Of a DNA stretch of 32,924 nucleotides, positions 1-9,120 are shown piece after piece; position 1 is the stretch's first letter, and the number at the start of each line of letters is the position of its first letter. A model generated the notes under the pieces. That model was not told where the DNA came from and did not search any database. It worked only from the letters and a program-made list of their open reading frames with translations. Source of the stretch: Deltaproteobacteria bacterium (lineage in GTDB: Bacteria > Desulfobacterota > Desulfovibrionia > Desulfovibrionales > Desulfovibrionaceae); NCBI GenBank assembly GCA_031264465.1, contig JAISDX010000116.1, forward strand, positions 1 through 32,924, written 5' to 3'. A program made the translations under genes and the position numbers.

Positions 1-199
1 CATCTTTGTCAATATTTTTTAATTCATTATTTATTCTTGCAATATGATTATTGATCAGATCCAAATCAATTTCTATAAAATGTTGCTCAATTAATTTTGA
101 AATAATTATTCCAAGTAAAATTAATATAATAATAGATATAACGGAAAAAAGAAAGGTAATTTTGAAAAGAATTGTTTTTGATAAATTACGCAGCATCAT
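1..199 (-). CDS. cusS: Heavy-metal sensor histidine kinase, N-terminal fragment
   Basis: This frame is open from ATG at 199 to the left edge and gives about 66 residues: a short basic N-terminus ([19 protein letters not shown]), a long Ile/Leu-rich membrane helix, then the start of an extracytoplasmic segment ([18 protein letters not shown]). That is the layout of the first helix and sensor-domain start of CusS/CopS-type kinases. The start overlaps the cusR stop as ATGA, the usual coupling of a response regulator and its kinase. The catalytic region lies outside the window, so the kinase call rests on position and N-terminal layout. Base composition is about 20% GC against about 53% just inside cusR, which is very unlike all neighbours. 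Confidence 0.72.
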   Translation of the reverse strand, partial: MMLRNLSKTILFKITFLFSVISIIILILLGIIISKLIEQHFIEIDLDLINNHIARINNELKNIDKD

Positions 200-876
200 T
201 CCGAATACTCCATGACATACCCTATGCCACGAATGGTTTTCAGCAATTTTGCCGCAAATTCATCGTCAATCTTGGCGCGTAAACGGCGGATGGCCACGTC
301 TATTACATTTGTATCGCTGTCGAAATTCATGTCCCAAACCTGAGAAGCTATTTGCGCCCGCGACAAAACTTCCCCGGGATGGAGCATAAACAATTCCAGC
401 AGGGTGAACTCCTTGCCGGTCAAGGGAATCCGCTTCCCGGCGCGGGATACCTGCCGGCGTTTCCGGTCCAGGGACAGATCGGCCATCGTCAGCAAATCCG
501 CCTCATGGCGCTGCCCGTCGCGGCGGCGCAGCAAATTGCGGATACGCGCCAAAAGTTCCGCGAAATCGAAAGGTTTGATCAAATAGTCATCCGCGCCGAG
601 TTCCAGGCCGCGCACCCGGTCAGCCACCTGATCCCGGGCGGAGAGAAACAGGACCAGCGTGTCTCTTTGCGCATTGCGCAACGTCCGCAAAAGATTCCAG
701 CCGTCCAGGCCGGGGAGCATAATATCCAGAATGAGCAGATCATAGGTTTCGATCAAGGAGAGGTGAAGACCGTCGGGGCCGTTGCGCACCAGGTCGACGA
801 CAAATCCCGCTTCCGACAAGCCCTGTTTCAAATAGTCGCCCGTTTTCGGTTCATCTTCGACGATGAGCAGCTTCAT
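196..876 (-). CDS. cusR: CusR/CopR-like OmpR-family response regulator
   Basis: A two-component response regulator of 226 aa, likely the metal-responsive activator of the efflux operon. The receiver domain (about 1-115) shows the acidic pair E7/D8, phosphoacceptor D51 in [10 protein letters not shown], the Ser of FLSARD and the Lys of LIKPFDF. A winged-helix OmpR DNA-binding domain follows (about 125-222; [17 protein letters not shown] and [10 protein letters not shown]). The start at 876 (MKLLIVEDE) is chosen because it is where the receiver fold begins. An upstream in-frame ATG at 957 would add 27 residues unlike the family and overlap the cusA stop. It lies 70 bp after cusA and overlaps cusS by 4 bp. 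Cu/Ag specificity is inferred from the neighbouring cus genes. Confidence 0.93.
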   Translation of the reverse strand: MKLLIVEDEPKTGDYLKQGLSEAGFVVDLVRNGPDGLHLSLIETYDLLILDIMLPGLDGWNLLRTLRNAQRDTLVLFLSARDQVADRVRGLELGADDYLIKPFDFAELLARIRNLLRRRDGQRHEADLLTMADLSLDRKRRQVSRAGKRIPLTGKEFTLLELFMLHPGEVLSRAQIASQVWDMNFDSDTNVIDVAIRRLRAKIDDEFAAKLLKTIRGIGYVMEYSE

Positions 877-946
877 GGCTTTTTCCCGCTGTTGATTGCC
901 GGGAGACAGACGCCCATGCATACCCTTGCGCCCGCTCTGTTGGGTT

Positions 947-3900
947 TTATACAGCATTTCCTCCGCTCGCGTAACCTTGGAGGACGCCAGGCTTCCGTAA
1001 CAGGGAGCGCGCGATCATCAGTTTATAGGCGGCCGGCAGAATGAACATGGAGAGCGTGGCCGCGCTGATCATGCCGCCGAACATGGGGGCGGCAATGCGG
1101 GTCATCACTTCCGATCCGGTGCCGGCCGTCCAGAAAATGGGGAGCAGCCCGGCTATCGTGGTAATGACGGTCATGGCTTTGGGCCGCACCCGCAGCACCG
1201 CCCCATGATGGATGGCCGCGTCGATGTCCCGGATGGTGGCGGTGTCCGGGGAAGCCAGCGCCGGCCTGTCCCGCACGGCGTGCTTGAGGTAGATGAACAT
1301 GACAACCCCAAATTCCGCCGCCAGCCCCGCCAGGGCGATGAAACCCACCCCGGTGGCCACGGACATGGCGTAGCCTTGCAGATACATGAACCAGACCCCG
1401 CCGACCAGCGAGAACGGCAGGCAGAGCATGAGCAGCAGCGATTCGCCGACATTCCTGAACTCCAGATACAGCAGCAGGAAGATGATCAGCAGCGTCGCCG
1501 GAATCATAAGCTGGAGCCGGGCGTTGGCGCGTTCAAGCATTTCGTACTGGCCGGTGAAGGACACGCTCACGCCTGCGGACAGTTTGACCTGTTCACGGAT
1601 GGCCTTGTCCAGATCGCGCACTACGGAAACCAGGTCCCGGCCGCGCGCGTCAATGTATATCCAACTGGTCAGGCGTCCTTGTTCGCTTTTCAGCATGGTG
1701 GAACCCGAGGCCACCTTGATGTCGGCCACCTCGCCCAAGGTCATCTGATGTCCGGCCGGCGTCAGTATCGGCAGGCTTTGCAAGGCGGGCACGCTGTCCC
1801 GGTACCGCTGCGGATAACGCAGGTTGATGGGATAACGCGCCACGCCGTCCACGGTATTACCGATCGTTTCCCCGCCGACGGCCTGGGAAATGAAGGCTTG
1901 CACATCCGCGATGTTCATGCCGTGGCGGGCGATCTGTTCACGGTTGATCTCCACGTCGATATAGCGCCCGCCGCTCAGATTTTCCGCCAGAGCGGAAACC
2001 ACGCCCGGCACGGTTTTGGCAATGTTCTGCACCGCCACGGCGGCTTCGTCGATGCTGGCCGTGTCAGGTCCGGCAACCTTGATGCCGATGGGGCTTTTCA
2101 CGCCGGTGGAGACCATGTCGATGCGGTTGCGGATGGGCGGCACCCACAGGTTGGCCATACCCGGCAAACGTACCGCCGCATCCAGTTCGTCAATAATTTT
2201 CTCAATGGTCATGCCGCTGCGCCATTGGTTTTTCGGCTTCAGGCGGATGGTGGTTTCCAGCATTTCCACCGGGGCCGGGTCCGTGGCGGTCTCGGCCCGT
2301 CCGGCCTTGCCGAAAACCGTATCCACTTCCGGCACGGTTTTAATCAATTTGTCGGTTGTCTGCAAAATACGCCCGACTTCAGCAACGGAAACGCCCGGCA
2401 AGGTCGAAGGCATATACAGGAGGTCCCCTTCGTCCATGCGCGGCAGGAACTCCCCGCCCAGACGGGACAGGGGCCAGAAGGTGGAGACCAGGATCAGCAG
2501 AGCCGCGGCCAGGGTGGTTTTTGGGTGCCGCAGCACAAGCCTGATGGCGGGGTTATACAGAAACACAAGGAAGCGGTTCAGGGGGTTGCGGCCTTCCGGC
2601 GGAAGTTTGCCGCGCACCCACAGCCCGGTGAGCACGGGAATGACCACTACGGACAAAACAGCCGCTCCGCCCATGGCGTACAGTTTGGTAAGGGCCAGGG
2701 GTCTGAACAGCCGGCCTTCCTGACCTTCCAGGGCAAACACGGGGATAAAGGACAAGGTGATGATCAGCAGGCTGGCAAACAGGGCCGGCCCCAGTTCCAC
2801 CGCCGCTTCGGTAATGATTTCCCAGCGTTTGCCGTCCGTCAGCGGCAGGCCCGGCGCGTCCTTTTCCCATTGTTCCAGCTTGCGGTGCGAATTTTCCACC
2901 ATGACCACGGAGGCGTCCACCATCGCGCCCACGGCGATGGCAATGCCGCCCAGGGACATGATGTTGGCGCTGATACCCTGATAGTACATGATGATAAAAG
3001 AAATAAAGAGCGCCAGAGGCAGCGTGAGGATCGCCACCATGGCCGAACGCAGATGCAGCAGGAACAGGGCGCAGACAATCGCCACCACGATGAATTCTTC
3101 CCTCAGGTTGGAAGCCAGATTGTCCACGGCCCGCTGGATGATTTGGCTGCGGTCGTAGGTGGTGACGATTTCCACGCCTGCGGGCAAGCTGGTTTGCAGG
3201 CTTGCCAATTTGTCTTTCACCGCCGCGATGACCGAACGGGCGTTGTTCCCCGAACGCATCAACACGATGCCGCCGGCCACTTCACCTTCGCCGTTCAGTT
3301 CCACCAGCCCGCGCCGCATTTCCGGGCCAAGCCGGATGGCAGCCACATTTTCCAGATAAACCGGCGTCCCGTTGCCGGCGGTTTTCAACACGATTTTTCT
3401 GAAATCCTCCAGGTTCCGGAGGTAGCCGCTGGCCCGGACCATGTATTCCGCTTCCGTCTGCTCGATGACCGAGCCGCCGGCTTCCTGGTTGGAATTGTTC
3501 ACCGCCAGGCTGATGTCGGAAAGCGTGACGTGGTATTGCGCCATTTTCACCGGATCCGCCACAATCTGGTATTCTTTGACCACGCCGCCCACGGAGGCGA
3601 CTTCCGCCACACCCGGGATGGAGGAAAGCTCGAACTTGAGCAGCCAGTCCTGGATGGAGCGCAGTTCGGCCAGATCGTGTTTTCCGCTCCTGTCCGTCAG
3701 CGCGTATTCAAAAATCCAGCCGATGCCGGTGGCGTCCGGCCCCAGAGCCGGCGTTACTCCGGCCGGCAGCCGGCCCTGTACCTGATTGAGGTATTCCAGA
3801 ACCCGGCTTCTGGCCCAATACAGATCCGTGCCGTCCTCAAAAATGACGTACACGAAGGAGTCGCCAAAGGCGGAAAAGCCGCGCACGGTTTTCGCTCCCG

Positions 3901-4129
3901 GCACCGAGAGCATGGCCGTGGTCAGGGGATAGGTGATCTGGTTTTCCACCAGCCGGGGCGCTTTGCCCGGATAGGGCGTGCGGATGGTGACCTGGGTGTC
4001 GGAAAGATCCGGCAGGGCATCCACAGGTGTATTATAGATGGCCCATCTCCCCCAACCCGAGAGCAGCGCGGCGCCGAGCAGCACAAAAAAACGGTTGGCG
4101 ATGCAGGCGCGGATCAGAGAGCTTACCAT
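947..4129 (-). CDS. cusA: CusA-type Cu(I)/Ag(I) RND efflux pump, inner-membrane subunit
   Basis: The proton-driven RND pump of a tripartite CusCBA system, moving Cu(I)/Ag(I) outwards. It is full length at 1060 aa with the usual RND plan: TM1 near residue 10, a large periplasmic loop, a block of helices around 335-540, a second periplasmic loop and a C-terminal helix block. The motif [15 protein letters not shown] is typical of the heavy-metal RND branch. The three methionines that carry Cu/Ag through E. coli CusA appear to be conserved, in LLYMPS, PVEML and NRIDMVS, which favours Cu/Ag over Zn/Co/Cd. Its start overlaps the cusB stop by 7 bp, so translation is probably coupled. Confidence 0.95.
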   Translation of the reverse strand: MVSSLIRACIANRFFVLLGAALLSGWGRWAIYNTPVDALPDLSDTQVTIRTPYPGKAPRLVENQITYPLTTAMLSVPGAKTVRGFSAFGDSFVYVIFEDGTDLYWARSRVLEYLNQVQGRLPAGVTPALGPDATGIGWIFEYALTDRSGKHDLAELRSIQDWLLKFELSSIPGVAEVASVGGVVKEYQIVADPVKMAQYHVTLSDISLAVNNSNQEAGGSVIEQTEAEYMVRASGYLRNLEDFRKIVLKTAGNGTPVYLENVAAIRLGPEMRRGLVELNGEGEVAGGIVLMRSGNNARSVIAAVKDKLASLQTSLPAGVEIVTTYDRSQIIQRAVDNLASNLREEFIVVAIVCALFLLHLRSAMVAILTLPLALFISFIIMYYQGISANIMSLGGIAIAVGAMVDASVVMVENSHRKLEQWEKDAPGLPLTDGKRWEIITEAAVELGPALFASLLIITLSFIPVFALEGQEGRLFRPLALTKLYAMGGAAVLSVVVIPVLTGLWVRGKLPPEGRNPLNRFLVFLYNPAIRLVLRHPKTTLAAALLILVSTFWPLSRLGGEFLPRMDEGDLLYMPSTLPGVSVAEVGRILQTTDKLIKTVPEVDTVFGKAGRAETATDPAPVEMLETTIRLKPKNQWRSGMTIEKIIDELDAAVRLPGMANLWVPPIRNRIDMVSTGVKSPIGIKVAGPDTASIDEAAVAVQNIAKTVPGVVSALAENLSGGRYIDVEINREQIARHGMNIADVQAFISQAVGGETIGNTVDGVARYPINLRYPQRYRDSVPALQSLPILTPAGHQMTLGEVADIKVASGSTMLKSEQGRLTSWIYIDARGRDLVSVVRDLDKAIREQVKLSAGVSVSFTGQYEMLERANARLQLMIPATLLIIFLLLYLEFRNVGESLLLMLCLPFSLVGGVWFMYLQGYAMSVATGVGFIALAGLAAEFGVVMFIYLKHAVRDRPALASPDTATIRDIDAAIHHGAVLRVRPKAMTVITTIAGLLPIFWTAGTGSEVMTRIAAPMFGGMISAATLSMFILPAAYKLMIARSLLRKPGVLQGYASGGNAV

Positions 4130-5370
4130 GTTCCAACTCCATCTCCATCTCCGCCTTTGCGCATTCTGGCCAGAGCGCCGCGCAGGTTGGCTTCGGAATC
4201 AATGAGAAACAGACCGGAGACCACTACTTCTTCGCCTTCTTCAAGGCCGGCGGCGATGCCGGTCTGTTCTCCGGCGGAGCGCAGCACCTGGACCGGCTTG
4301 GGCACAAAGGAGCCGTCAGCCGCCCGGATGATCACGCGCTGCTCGTCGCCCAGGTCGATCAGGCTCTGGGTAGGAATGAGCAGGGCTTCTTCGCTCCGGC
4401 CGCGCACACGTATGTTGGCGGTCATGCCGGGCTTGAGCAGGCCGTCCGGGTTGCTGACGCTGAGGCGCAGGGGCACGGTGCGCGTCTCCTGGTCCGCCCC
4501 GGGCAGCAAGGTGAAGGAATCAATGGGGAAGACCCGATCCGGGTAAGCCGAAACCGTAAGCCGCAGCCGGTTTTCGGCCTCCAGCAGATGCAGGTCGCGC
4601 TCCGGCACATTGGCCGTCACCCAAACCGGATTTGTGCCCTGAATGGTGGCGATGATCAGCTCCTTGGTCACATTCATGCCGGGATGCACGTCCAGGCTGG
4701 TGATGACTCCGGCCACGGTCGCTTTCAAGGTCATGCGCGTTTGCACGCGGCCGGTTTTGTCCACCGCCGCGAGCATCTCTTCCGGCATACCCGTCAGCAG
4801 CATTTTTTCACGGATGCCGTTGAGGATCTTCGCGTCGGCTTTCTGGTTTTTGAGCAGCAGATATTCGCTCTGGTCCGAAGCCCAGGCCGGCACGATGATG
4901 TCCGCCAAAGGCGTGCCCCGCGCAACGGCGTCTCCCACGACAACGGCCTGGACCTTTTCCACAAATCCTTCGGCGCGGGGCTGCACCATGCCCAGTTGGT
5001 AATTGTTGTACTCCACATTGGCGGGAATATCCCGCGTGAAGGAAAGGCTGCCGCGCCGCACCGGCTCGGTGCGGACCGCCAGATTCTGCACCTGGGCCGG
5101 ATCGATGCGGATGCCCGTGCCGGCGGCGTCATCGGCGTAACGCGGCACCAAGTCCATATCCATGAACGGGGATTTGCCCGGCTTGTCAAAATGCGTTCCG
5201 GGAGACATCGGATCGTACCAATAAAGAATTTCGCCTTCAGGCGCCGCCGCTGTTTCTTCCGCCGCGCTCCGGCCGTGTTCCGCCGGCTTGACCAGAGCGG
5301 ACAGCGTGTAGCCCAGAGCTGTTCCGCCGGCGAGCAATACCAGCGCCAGGAGTATCGTTTTCGCTGACAT
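4123..5370 (-). CDS. cusB: CusB-type periplasmic adaptor (membrane fusion protein)
   Basis: The adaptor that joins CusA to the outer-membrane channel and takes metal from CusF. It has 415 aa: an N-terminal membrane or signal segment ([17 protein letters not shown]), then at about 48-78 the heavy-metal-binding segment YWYDPMSPG...[16 protein letters not shown], which carries the Met residues used for Cu/Ag transfer in E. coli CusB. Lipoyl/barrel-sandwich and beta-barrel regions follow ([28 protein letters not shown]). It lies 32 bp downstream of cusF and overlaps cusA. Met-rich N-terminus and context both support Cu/Ag specificity. Confidence 0.94.
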   Translation of the reverse strand: MSAKTILLALVLLAGGTALGYTLSALVKPAEHGRSAAEETAAAPEGEILYWYDPMSPGTHFDKPGKSPFMDMDLVPRYADDAAGTGIRIDPAQVQNLAVRTEPVRRGSLSFTRDIPANVEYNNYQLGMVQPRAEGFVEKVQAVVVGDAVARGTPLADIIVPAWASDQSEYLLLKNQKADAKILNGIREKMLLTGMPEEMLAAVDKTGRVQTRMTLKATVAGVITSLDVHPGMNVTKELIIATIQGTNPVWVTANVPERDLHLLEAENRLRLTVSAYPDRVFPIDSFTLLPGADQETRTVPLRLSVSNPDGLLKPGMTANIRVRGRSEEALLIPTQSLIDLGDEQRVIIRAADGSFVPKPVQVLRSAGEQTGIAAGLEEGEEVVVSGLFLIDSEANLRGALARMRKGGDGDGVGTW

Positions 5371-5402
5371 GGCTGTGTTCCTTGTATCTGTTCCCTCCCG
5401 CT

Positions 5403-5786
5403 TTATGAGCGGGCCTCGATATCCACGATGATGAAAACATTCCCCGGTTCGGGGCGGAAGTCGAAACGCACCTGGTCCCCGGTTTGCAGGCCGTCAAGCA
5501 GGGAGGCGTCCTCAAAGACAAAGCCCATGGTCATGCCCGGCCAGCCGATAGCGGGAACCGGCCCGTGCGCGATCACGACTTTGTTCGCCGCCTGGTCGAT
5601 GCTCTTGATAATGCCGGTGGCGGTATAGATCTGGAGCGCCTCCGCGCTGGCCGTTGTTTGCGTATGGCCGTGGCCGTGCGCGCCGTGATCCGCCGCGCGA
5701 ACGACGCCGGGAAGAACGGCAATCGCAAAAGTCAGGGCCAGAGTCAGGGCCAGAGACGGAATGGTGTTCTTGAAATGTGCTTTCAT
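5403..5786 (-). CDS. cusF: CusF-like periplasmic copper/silver metallochaperone
   Basis: A small periplasmic protein (127 aa) with a Sec signal peptide (hydrophobic run about 9-27, cleavage near VVRA-AD), a His-rich spacer (DHGAHGHGHTQ) and one CusF OB-fold domain. The E. coli CusF ligands are all present with identical spacing: H74, W82, M85 and M87 (H-8-W-3-M-2-M). W82 would form the cation-pi contact to Cu(I)/Ag(I). The start at 5786 is preferred over the in-frame ATG at 5798 because AGGA lies at a proper distance only before 5786. The gene sits between cusC and cusB. The extra His-rich stretch may bind additional metal, which is inference. Confidence 0.92.
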   Translation of the reverse strand: MKAHFKNTIPSLALTLALTFAIAVLPGVVRAADHGAHGHGHTQTTASAEALQIYTATGIIKSIDQAANKVVIAHGPVPAIGWPGMTMGFVFEDASLLDGLQTGDQVRFDFRPEPGNVFIIVDIEARS

Positions 5787-5831
5787 GGTGTTCCTCATGG
5801 GAAAAGTTAATGGTGCGTCAGGCCTGTGAAG

Positions 5832-7259
5832 CTATTCCGAAAGCCCGCCGGGGAGACTGGCGGAGGTTTCGGCAAGTCCGCCGCCCAGAGCGCTGTACAA
5901 ATTGATTTCATTGACCAACTGCTCCCGCCGGATATCCAGCAGATCCTGTTCGGCCTGGAAGACATTGCGCTGCGCATCCAGCACGTCCAGGTAGCTGGTA
6001 ACGCCGTTGACATAGCGTTGCGTCGCCAGCGCCAGCACCAGACGCTGCGCGGCCAGATACTTTTTCTGCGCCGCAAGCTGATCGTTGAAGGAAGCTCTGG
6101 TCATGAGCGCGTCCGCGACTTCGCGGAAGGCGGTCTGGATAGTCTTTTCGTATTGCAGGACGGAACTTTCCTTCCGGATTTCGGCCAGCTCCAGGTTGGC
6201 CTTGTTGCGCCCCGCCGCAAAAATGGGCAAGCTCAGACTGGGCAAAAAGGACCAGACGGAAGTCGTCCCGCTAAAAAGCGTTGTCACATCATCACTCATG
6301 TAGCCCAGATTGCCGGTGAGAGAGATGGACGGGAAAAAAGCCGCCCTGGCCGCGCCGATATCCGCATTGGCGGCCAGCAGCATATGCTCGGCCTCCATCA
6401 CGTCCGGACGGCTCAACAGGACGGTGGAAGACAGGTTGTCCGGCAACTCGGCGAAATTTTGCTCCGCGAGAGAAGCCGCTGTGGGGAGTTCCCGCTTTTC
6501 AAAGCTCCCCAGCAGCAAATACAGGGCGTTTGCGGCCCGGGTTACCTCCCGCTGACGTTGCGCCACGGCGGCCGAAGCGAATTCGACCATGCCGCGGGCT
6601 TGTTCCAGGTCCAGCGGAGAGGACTGGCCGGAGCTGGCCCGCCCTTCAATGAAGGCATAAGATGTTTGCCAGCTTTCCAGGCTCTGCCGCGCCAACTGGA
6701 GTTGTTCGCGGGCCAGGCGTTCCTCCAGCCAGCCCTGCGCCACTTGCGATACGAGCGTCAGCCTGACGGTTTTTTCCGCCTCCCGGCTGGCCAGGTATTG
6801 CTCCAGGGCTGATTCGCTCATATTTTTCAGACGCCCGAAAAAATCCAATTCAAAGGCCGGCATCGCCACGGCAAAGTCATAACTTTTTTCAGTGCTCCTG
6901 CGAAACCCGCCGGACATATCAGCGCCGCCTTCGGCAGTCAGTTGCGGCAAACGTTCGGCGCTCTGCACGCCGTACCGCGCCTGGGCCTCGGCCACGGACA
7001 AGGCGGCCAATTTCACGTCCCGGTTGTTTTCCAAGCTGAGGGCGATCAGCTCTTTTAATTGCTCATCCTTGAAGAACTCACGCCAGCCGAGGCCTTGCGC
7101 GTCAAAAGCTTCACCGGCTGGCGCCTGAAGTTCTGTTTCCGTCAGGGCGGCCGGTACCGGCGCTTCGGGCCTGTCATATTGCGGCGCCAGGGAACAAGAC
7201 GCGAGCGGCAGCAGAAGCAGAGCCAGGCCGACTATTTTGCGGGGGGTGCGCGTTTGCAT
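5832..7259 (-). CDS. cusC: CusC-type outer-membrane efflux lipoprotein (NodT family)
   Basis: The TolC-like outer-membrane channel of the Cus complex, 475 aa, with a lipoprotein signal peptide ending in the lipobox LASC (lipidated Cys followed by SLAPQYDRP, a typical NodT-family start). Two outer-membrane-efflux repeats follow, each with long amphipathic helices (for example EADRLPQLTAEG-like and SRPDVMEAEHMLLAANADIG segments). The start at 7259 is preceded by AGGCGG at about 8 nt. An upstream in-frame start at 7322 would put 21 unrelated residues before the signal peptide. It is the first gene of the operon, 45 bp before cusF. Confidence 0.93.
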   Translation of the reverse strand: MQTRTPRKIVGLALLLLPLASCSLAPQYDRPEAPVPAALTETELQAPAGEAFDAQGLGWREFFKDEQLKELIALSLENNRDVKLAALSVAEAQARYGVQSAERLPQLTAEGGADMSGGFRRSTEKSYDFAVAMPAFELDFFGRLKNMSESALEQYLASREAEKTVRLTLVSQVAQGWLEERLAREQLQLARQSLESWQTSYAFIEGRASSGQSSPLDLEQARGMVEFASAAVAQRQREVTRAANALYLLLGSFEKRELPTAASLAEQNFAELPDNLSSTVLLSRPDVMEAEHMLLAANADIGAARAAFFPSISLTGNLGYMSDDVTTLFSGTTSVWSFLPSLSLPIFAAGRNKANLELAEIRKESSVLQYEKTIQTAFREVADALMTRASFNDQLAAQKKYLAAQRLVLALATQRYVNGVTSYLDVLDAQRNVFQAEQDLLDIRREQLVNEINLYSALGGGLAETSASLPGGLSE

Positions 7260-7379
7260 GGGAAAACCGCCTATGATCAAAGGACGCTGTTCAGGCAACG
7301 CTCCTGTTTTAAAAGGCCGCAACCCGAAGCTGATGAAAGCACCCTACGCTTCCGTTCCTTGCCGGCCCATGACCGGAGC

Positions 7380-7395
7380 ATTACAGAATTGTCAT
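7380..7395. promoter_or_regulatory. Putative CusR/CopR operator box
   Basis: The plus-strand sequence ATTACAGAATTGTCAT is an imperfect inverted repeat (ATTACA-N4-TGTCAT, one mismatch between arms). Spacing and arms match the published CopR-box style ATTACA-N4-TGTAAT and resemble the CusR box. It lies about 120 bp upstream of cusC, the first gene of an operon that encodes a CusR homologue. No convincing -35/-10 pair was found beside it, so the exact promoter is undefined. Confidence 0.5.
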
Positions 7396-7451
7396 CCGCG
7401 GCTTATAGAAGAGATATGTTAAGGAAACGGAAAGATTGTTGCGCACTAACA

Positions 7452-7481
7452 AAGGCCGGAACGCCGCAACGTTCCGGCCTT
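7452..7481 (-). terminator. Intrinsic terminator of the aminotransferase gene
   Basis: A perfect 12-bp stem (AAGGCCGGAACG at 7452-7463 with its complement at 7470-7481) with a 6-nt loop, beginning 18 bp past the aminotransferase stop. On the minus strand it is followed by a short, interrupted T-rich stretch (TTTGTTAG at the stem edge). It separates the aminotransferase from the cus operon promoter region. Confidence 0.65.
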
Positions 7482-7499
7482 GGGCGCGGGCGGCCCGGT

Positions 7500-8702
7500 T
7501 TATTTCATCTTTTTGGCGTCTTCCATGGCTTTCTTGAAGCCGGGGGCGGAGCGCTTGATCACCTCTTCACTCACGCAGAAGCTCAGGCGGAAGTAGCCGG
7601 GCATGCCGAAGGCGGTGCCGGCCACGCCGAGCACGCCGTACTTGGCCAGCACTTCTTCCACGAACTTGATGTCGTCGGCAATGGGGGCTTTGGGGAAGAA
7701 GTAGAATGCCCCGCCCGGCATGACGAATTCGTAGCCGGCGTCTTTGAGCGCCTTGGCCATGGCCTCGCGGCGGCGGGCGTAAATGTTCAGGTCCACTTTC
7801 TTGTCCAGTAGGGTCTTGAGGAGTTGCTGGCCCACGGCCGGGGCGTTCACGTAGCCCATAATGCGGGTGGCCTGGGCGATGCCCTGCATGAAACCGGCTT
7901 TATCTGGCATGTTCGGGCAGCAAATCACGTAGCCCACGCGTTCGCCGGGCAGGGAGATGTTTTTGGCAAAAGAGCCGACCACCACCGACCATTCGTACAT
8001 GGGCAGCACGGAGGGCACTTCCTCGTCGCCGTAAACCAGGGCGCGGTAAGGTTCGTCAGCCAGGAGCAGAATCGGGCGGCCGAACTCGTCGCTCTTTTTG
8101 CGCAGCACTTTCACCAGTTCTTCCAGTTCGCCGCGGTTGAAGATTTTGCCGGTGGGGTTATGCGGCGAGTTGATCAAAAAAATGCGGGTTTTCTTGTTGA
8201 TGGCCTTTTCAATGGCCGGCATGTCCAGGGTGAAGTCGGCCTTCAGCGGAATGCCCACGTAGGCGGTTTCGGTGTTGCGCATGAAGGCGTCGTACTCGCC
8301 GAAGTAGGGCTTCAGGCCCAGCACTTCGTCGCCCGGGTTCAGAGTGGCGCGAAACACGCTGCTCAGGGAGCCGGCCGCGCCGGTGGCGATGAAAATTTCG
8401 CCGGGTTCCACTTTGATGCCCTGTTCCTTGCTGTAGAATTCGGCCATCTGCTTGAGCAGCCAGGGGTAGCCGGCGGCGGCCATGTAGCCGAAGGCGAAGG
8501 GCTGGTCGGCTTTGTCGGCCAGATCGTGCATGGCTTTTTTCACTTCGGCCGGCGGCGGCACGTCGGGGTTGCCGATGCTGAAGTCGCAGACCGAATCCTC
8601 GCCGTTCTTTTCCTTGAGGGCCAGGCCGATTTCGAACATTTTGCGAATCATGGAGCCTTTGCCCAACTGACCTTCAAAGCGGTCGGCCAATAACTTGTTC
8701 AT
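7500..8702 (-). CDS. PLP-dependent class I/II aminotransferase (aspartate-aminotransferase-like)
   Basis: A cytoplasmic fold-type I aminotransferase of 400 aa. Visible markers are the substrate loop SIGNPDVPPP, SPHNPTG (PLP-contacting Asn), LADEPYRALVY (Asp to the pyridine nitrogen, Tyr to O3'), the Schiff-base Lys in SFAKNISLPGERVGY, and GYFRLSFC with the Arg that binds the substrate carboxylate. The start at ATG 8702 is preceded by GGGAG at 8 nt. A TTG at 8717 is less likely. Amino-acid substrate cannot be read from the sequence. The neighbouring amino-acid-transporter-like genes make a role in amino-acid use possible but they are separated by a terminator and a repeat. Confidence 0.9.
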   Translation of the reverse strand: MNKLLADRFEGQLGKGSMIRKMFEIGLALKEKNGEDSVCDFSIGNPDVPPPAEVKKAMHDLADKADQPFAFGYMAAAGYPWLLKQMAEFYSKEQGIKVEPGEIFIATGAAGSLSSVFRATLNPGDEVLGLKPYFGEYDAFMRNTETAYVGIPLKADFTLDMPAIEKAINKKTRIFLINSPHNPTGKIFNRGELEELVKVLRKKSDEFGRPILLLADEPYRALVYGDEEVPSVLPMYEWSVVVGSFAKNISLPGERVGYVICCPNMPDKAGFMQGIAQATRIMGYVNAPAVGQQLLKTLLDKKVDLNIYARRREAMAKALKDAGYEFVMPGGAFYFFPKAPIADDIKFVEEVLAKYGVLGVAGTAFGMPGYFRLSFCVSEEVIKRSAPGFKKAMEDAKKMK

Positions 8703-8820
8703 AGCTGTAACTCCCAAATTTTCTGGTTAAGCTGCCTTGGCCGCCGGCAGCCGTCGGCGCCGGCCTCGCTCTGGCGTATAACCCCGCCAGGGCCGGAAAG
8801 CGGCGTTTGAAGCCGGAACG

Positions 8821-8850
8821 AATATATATTTTTTTGCCGGTTTCGAGCAA
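8821..8850 (-). promoter_or_regulatory. Candidate sigma-70 promoter for the aminotransferase
   Basis: Reading the minus strand, TTGCTC (8850-8845) is followed by an A-rich 16-18 nt spacer and TATATA/TATATT (8828-8821). This is the only strongly AT-rich stretch in the otherwise GC-rich 240-bp leader of the aminotransferase gene. The -35 match is modest. Confidence 0.42.
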
Positions 8851-8904
8851 GGAAAATATTGTTTCAGGCGTGAAGTCACGGGCCGGGGGCCGGGCCGGCA
8901 AAAA

Positions 8905-8931
8905 CCGGGCCGGGGAAAAATCCCGGCCCGG
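8905..8931 (-). terminator. Intrinsic terminator downstream of the YkvI-type gene
   Basis: A very GC-rich hairpin (CCGGGCC plus GGGA on each side, one bulged G, A-rich loop) followed on the minus strand by TTTTTG. It lies beyond the palindromic repeat that abuts the 9118-10203 gene, so it would end transcripts of the transporter pair that read through the repeat. Confidence 0.6.
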
Positions 8932-8959
8932 CCCGCAACCGGCTGCGGCCGGTTTTAAT

Positions 8960-9120
8960 TAGGGAAACGCTGCTTAATGAGGATTTTTGTTTCCTGGCAA
9001 GCCCTGCTCAGGCAACCGAGTTCCGGGCGGAGCGAATTGTATCAAGACATACATGAGCTTCGCACGGGAGGAGCCTGACGCGGCCAGGAAGCAAAAAGAC
9101 CATTAAGCTGCGTTTCCCTA
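8960..9120 (+). repeat. Dispersed palindromic repeat, copy A (161 bp, MITE-like)
   Basis: First of three related copies in the window (others at 25730-25880 and 31928-32088). The ends are near-perfect inverted repeats: left TAGGGAAACGCTGCTTAATG, right the complement with one mismatch. The pairing continues inwards (TTTTTGTTTCCTGGC against GCCAGGAAGCAAAAA). The centre holds a conserved core containing GCGAATTGTATCAAGACATA and TTCGC, which folds into its own hairpin. Both ends finish in TA, as expected for an element that duplicates a TA target. No transposase is present. The right end coincides with the TAG stop codon of the neighbouring transporter gene. Confidence 0.85.

Noticed and set aside
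1205..4546. Very long plus-strand open frame (1113 codons) opposite cusA/cusB
   Set aside because: It is antisense to clear RND pump and adaptor genes, is rich in His/Gln/Arg as expected of a GC-rich shadow frame, and has no family features.
8979..9080. 33-codon open frame inside repeat copies A and C (MRIFVSW... to ...ELYQDIHELRTG)
   Set aside because: The frame is broken in copy B by a 10-bp difference, and changes between A and C are not biased to silent sites. The base-level palindrome explains the conservation better.
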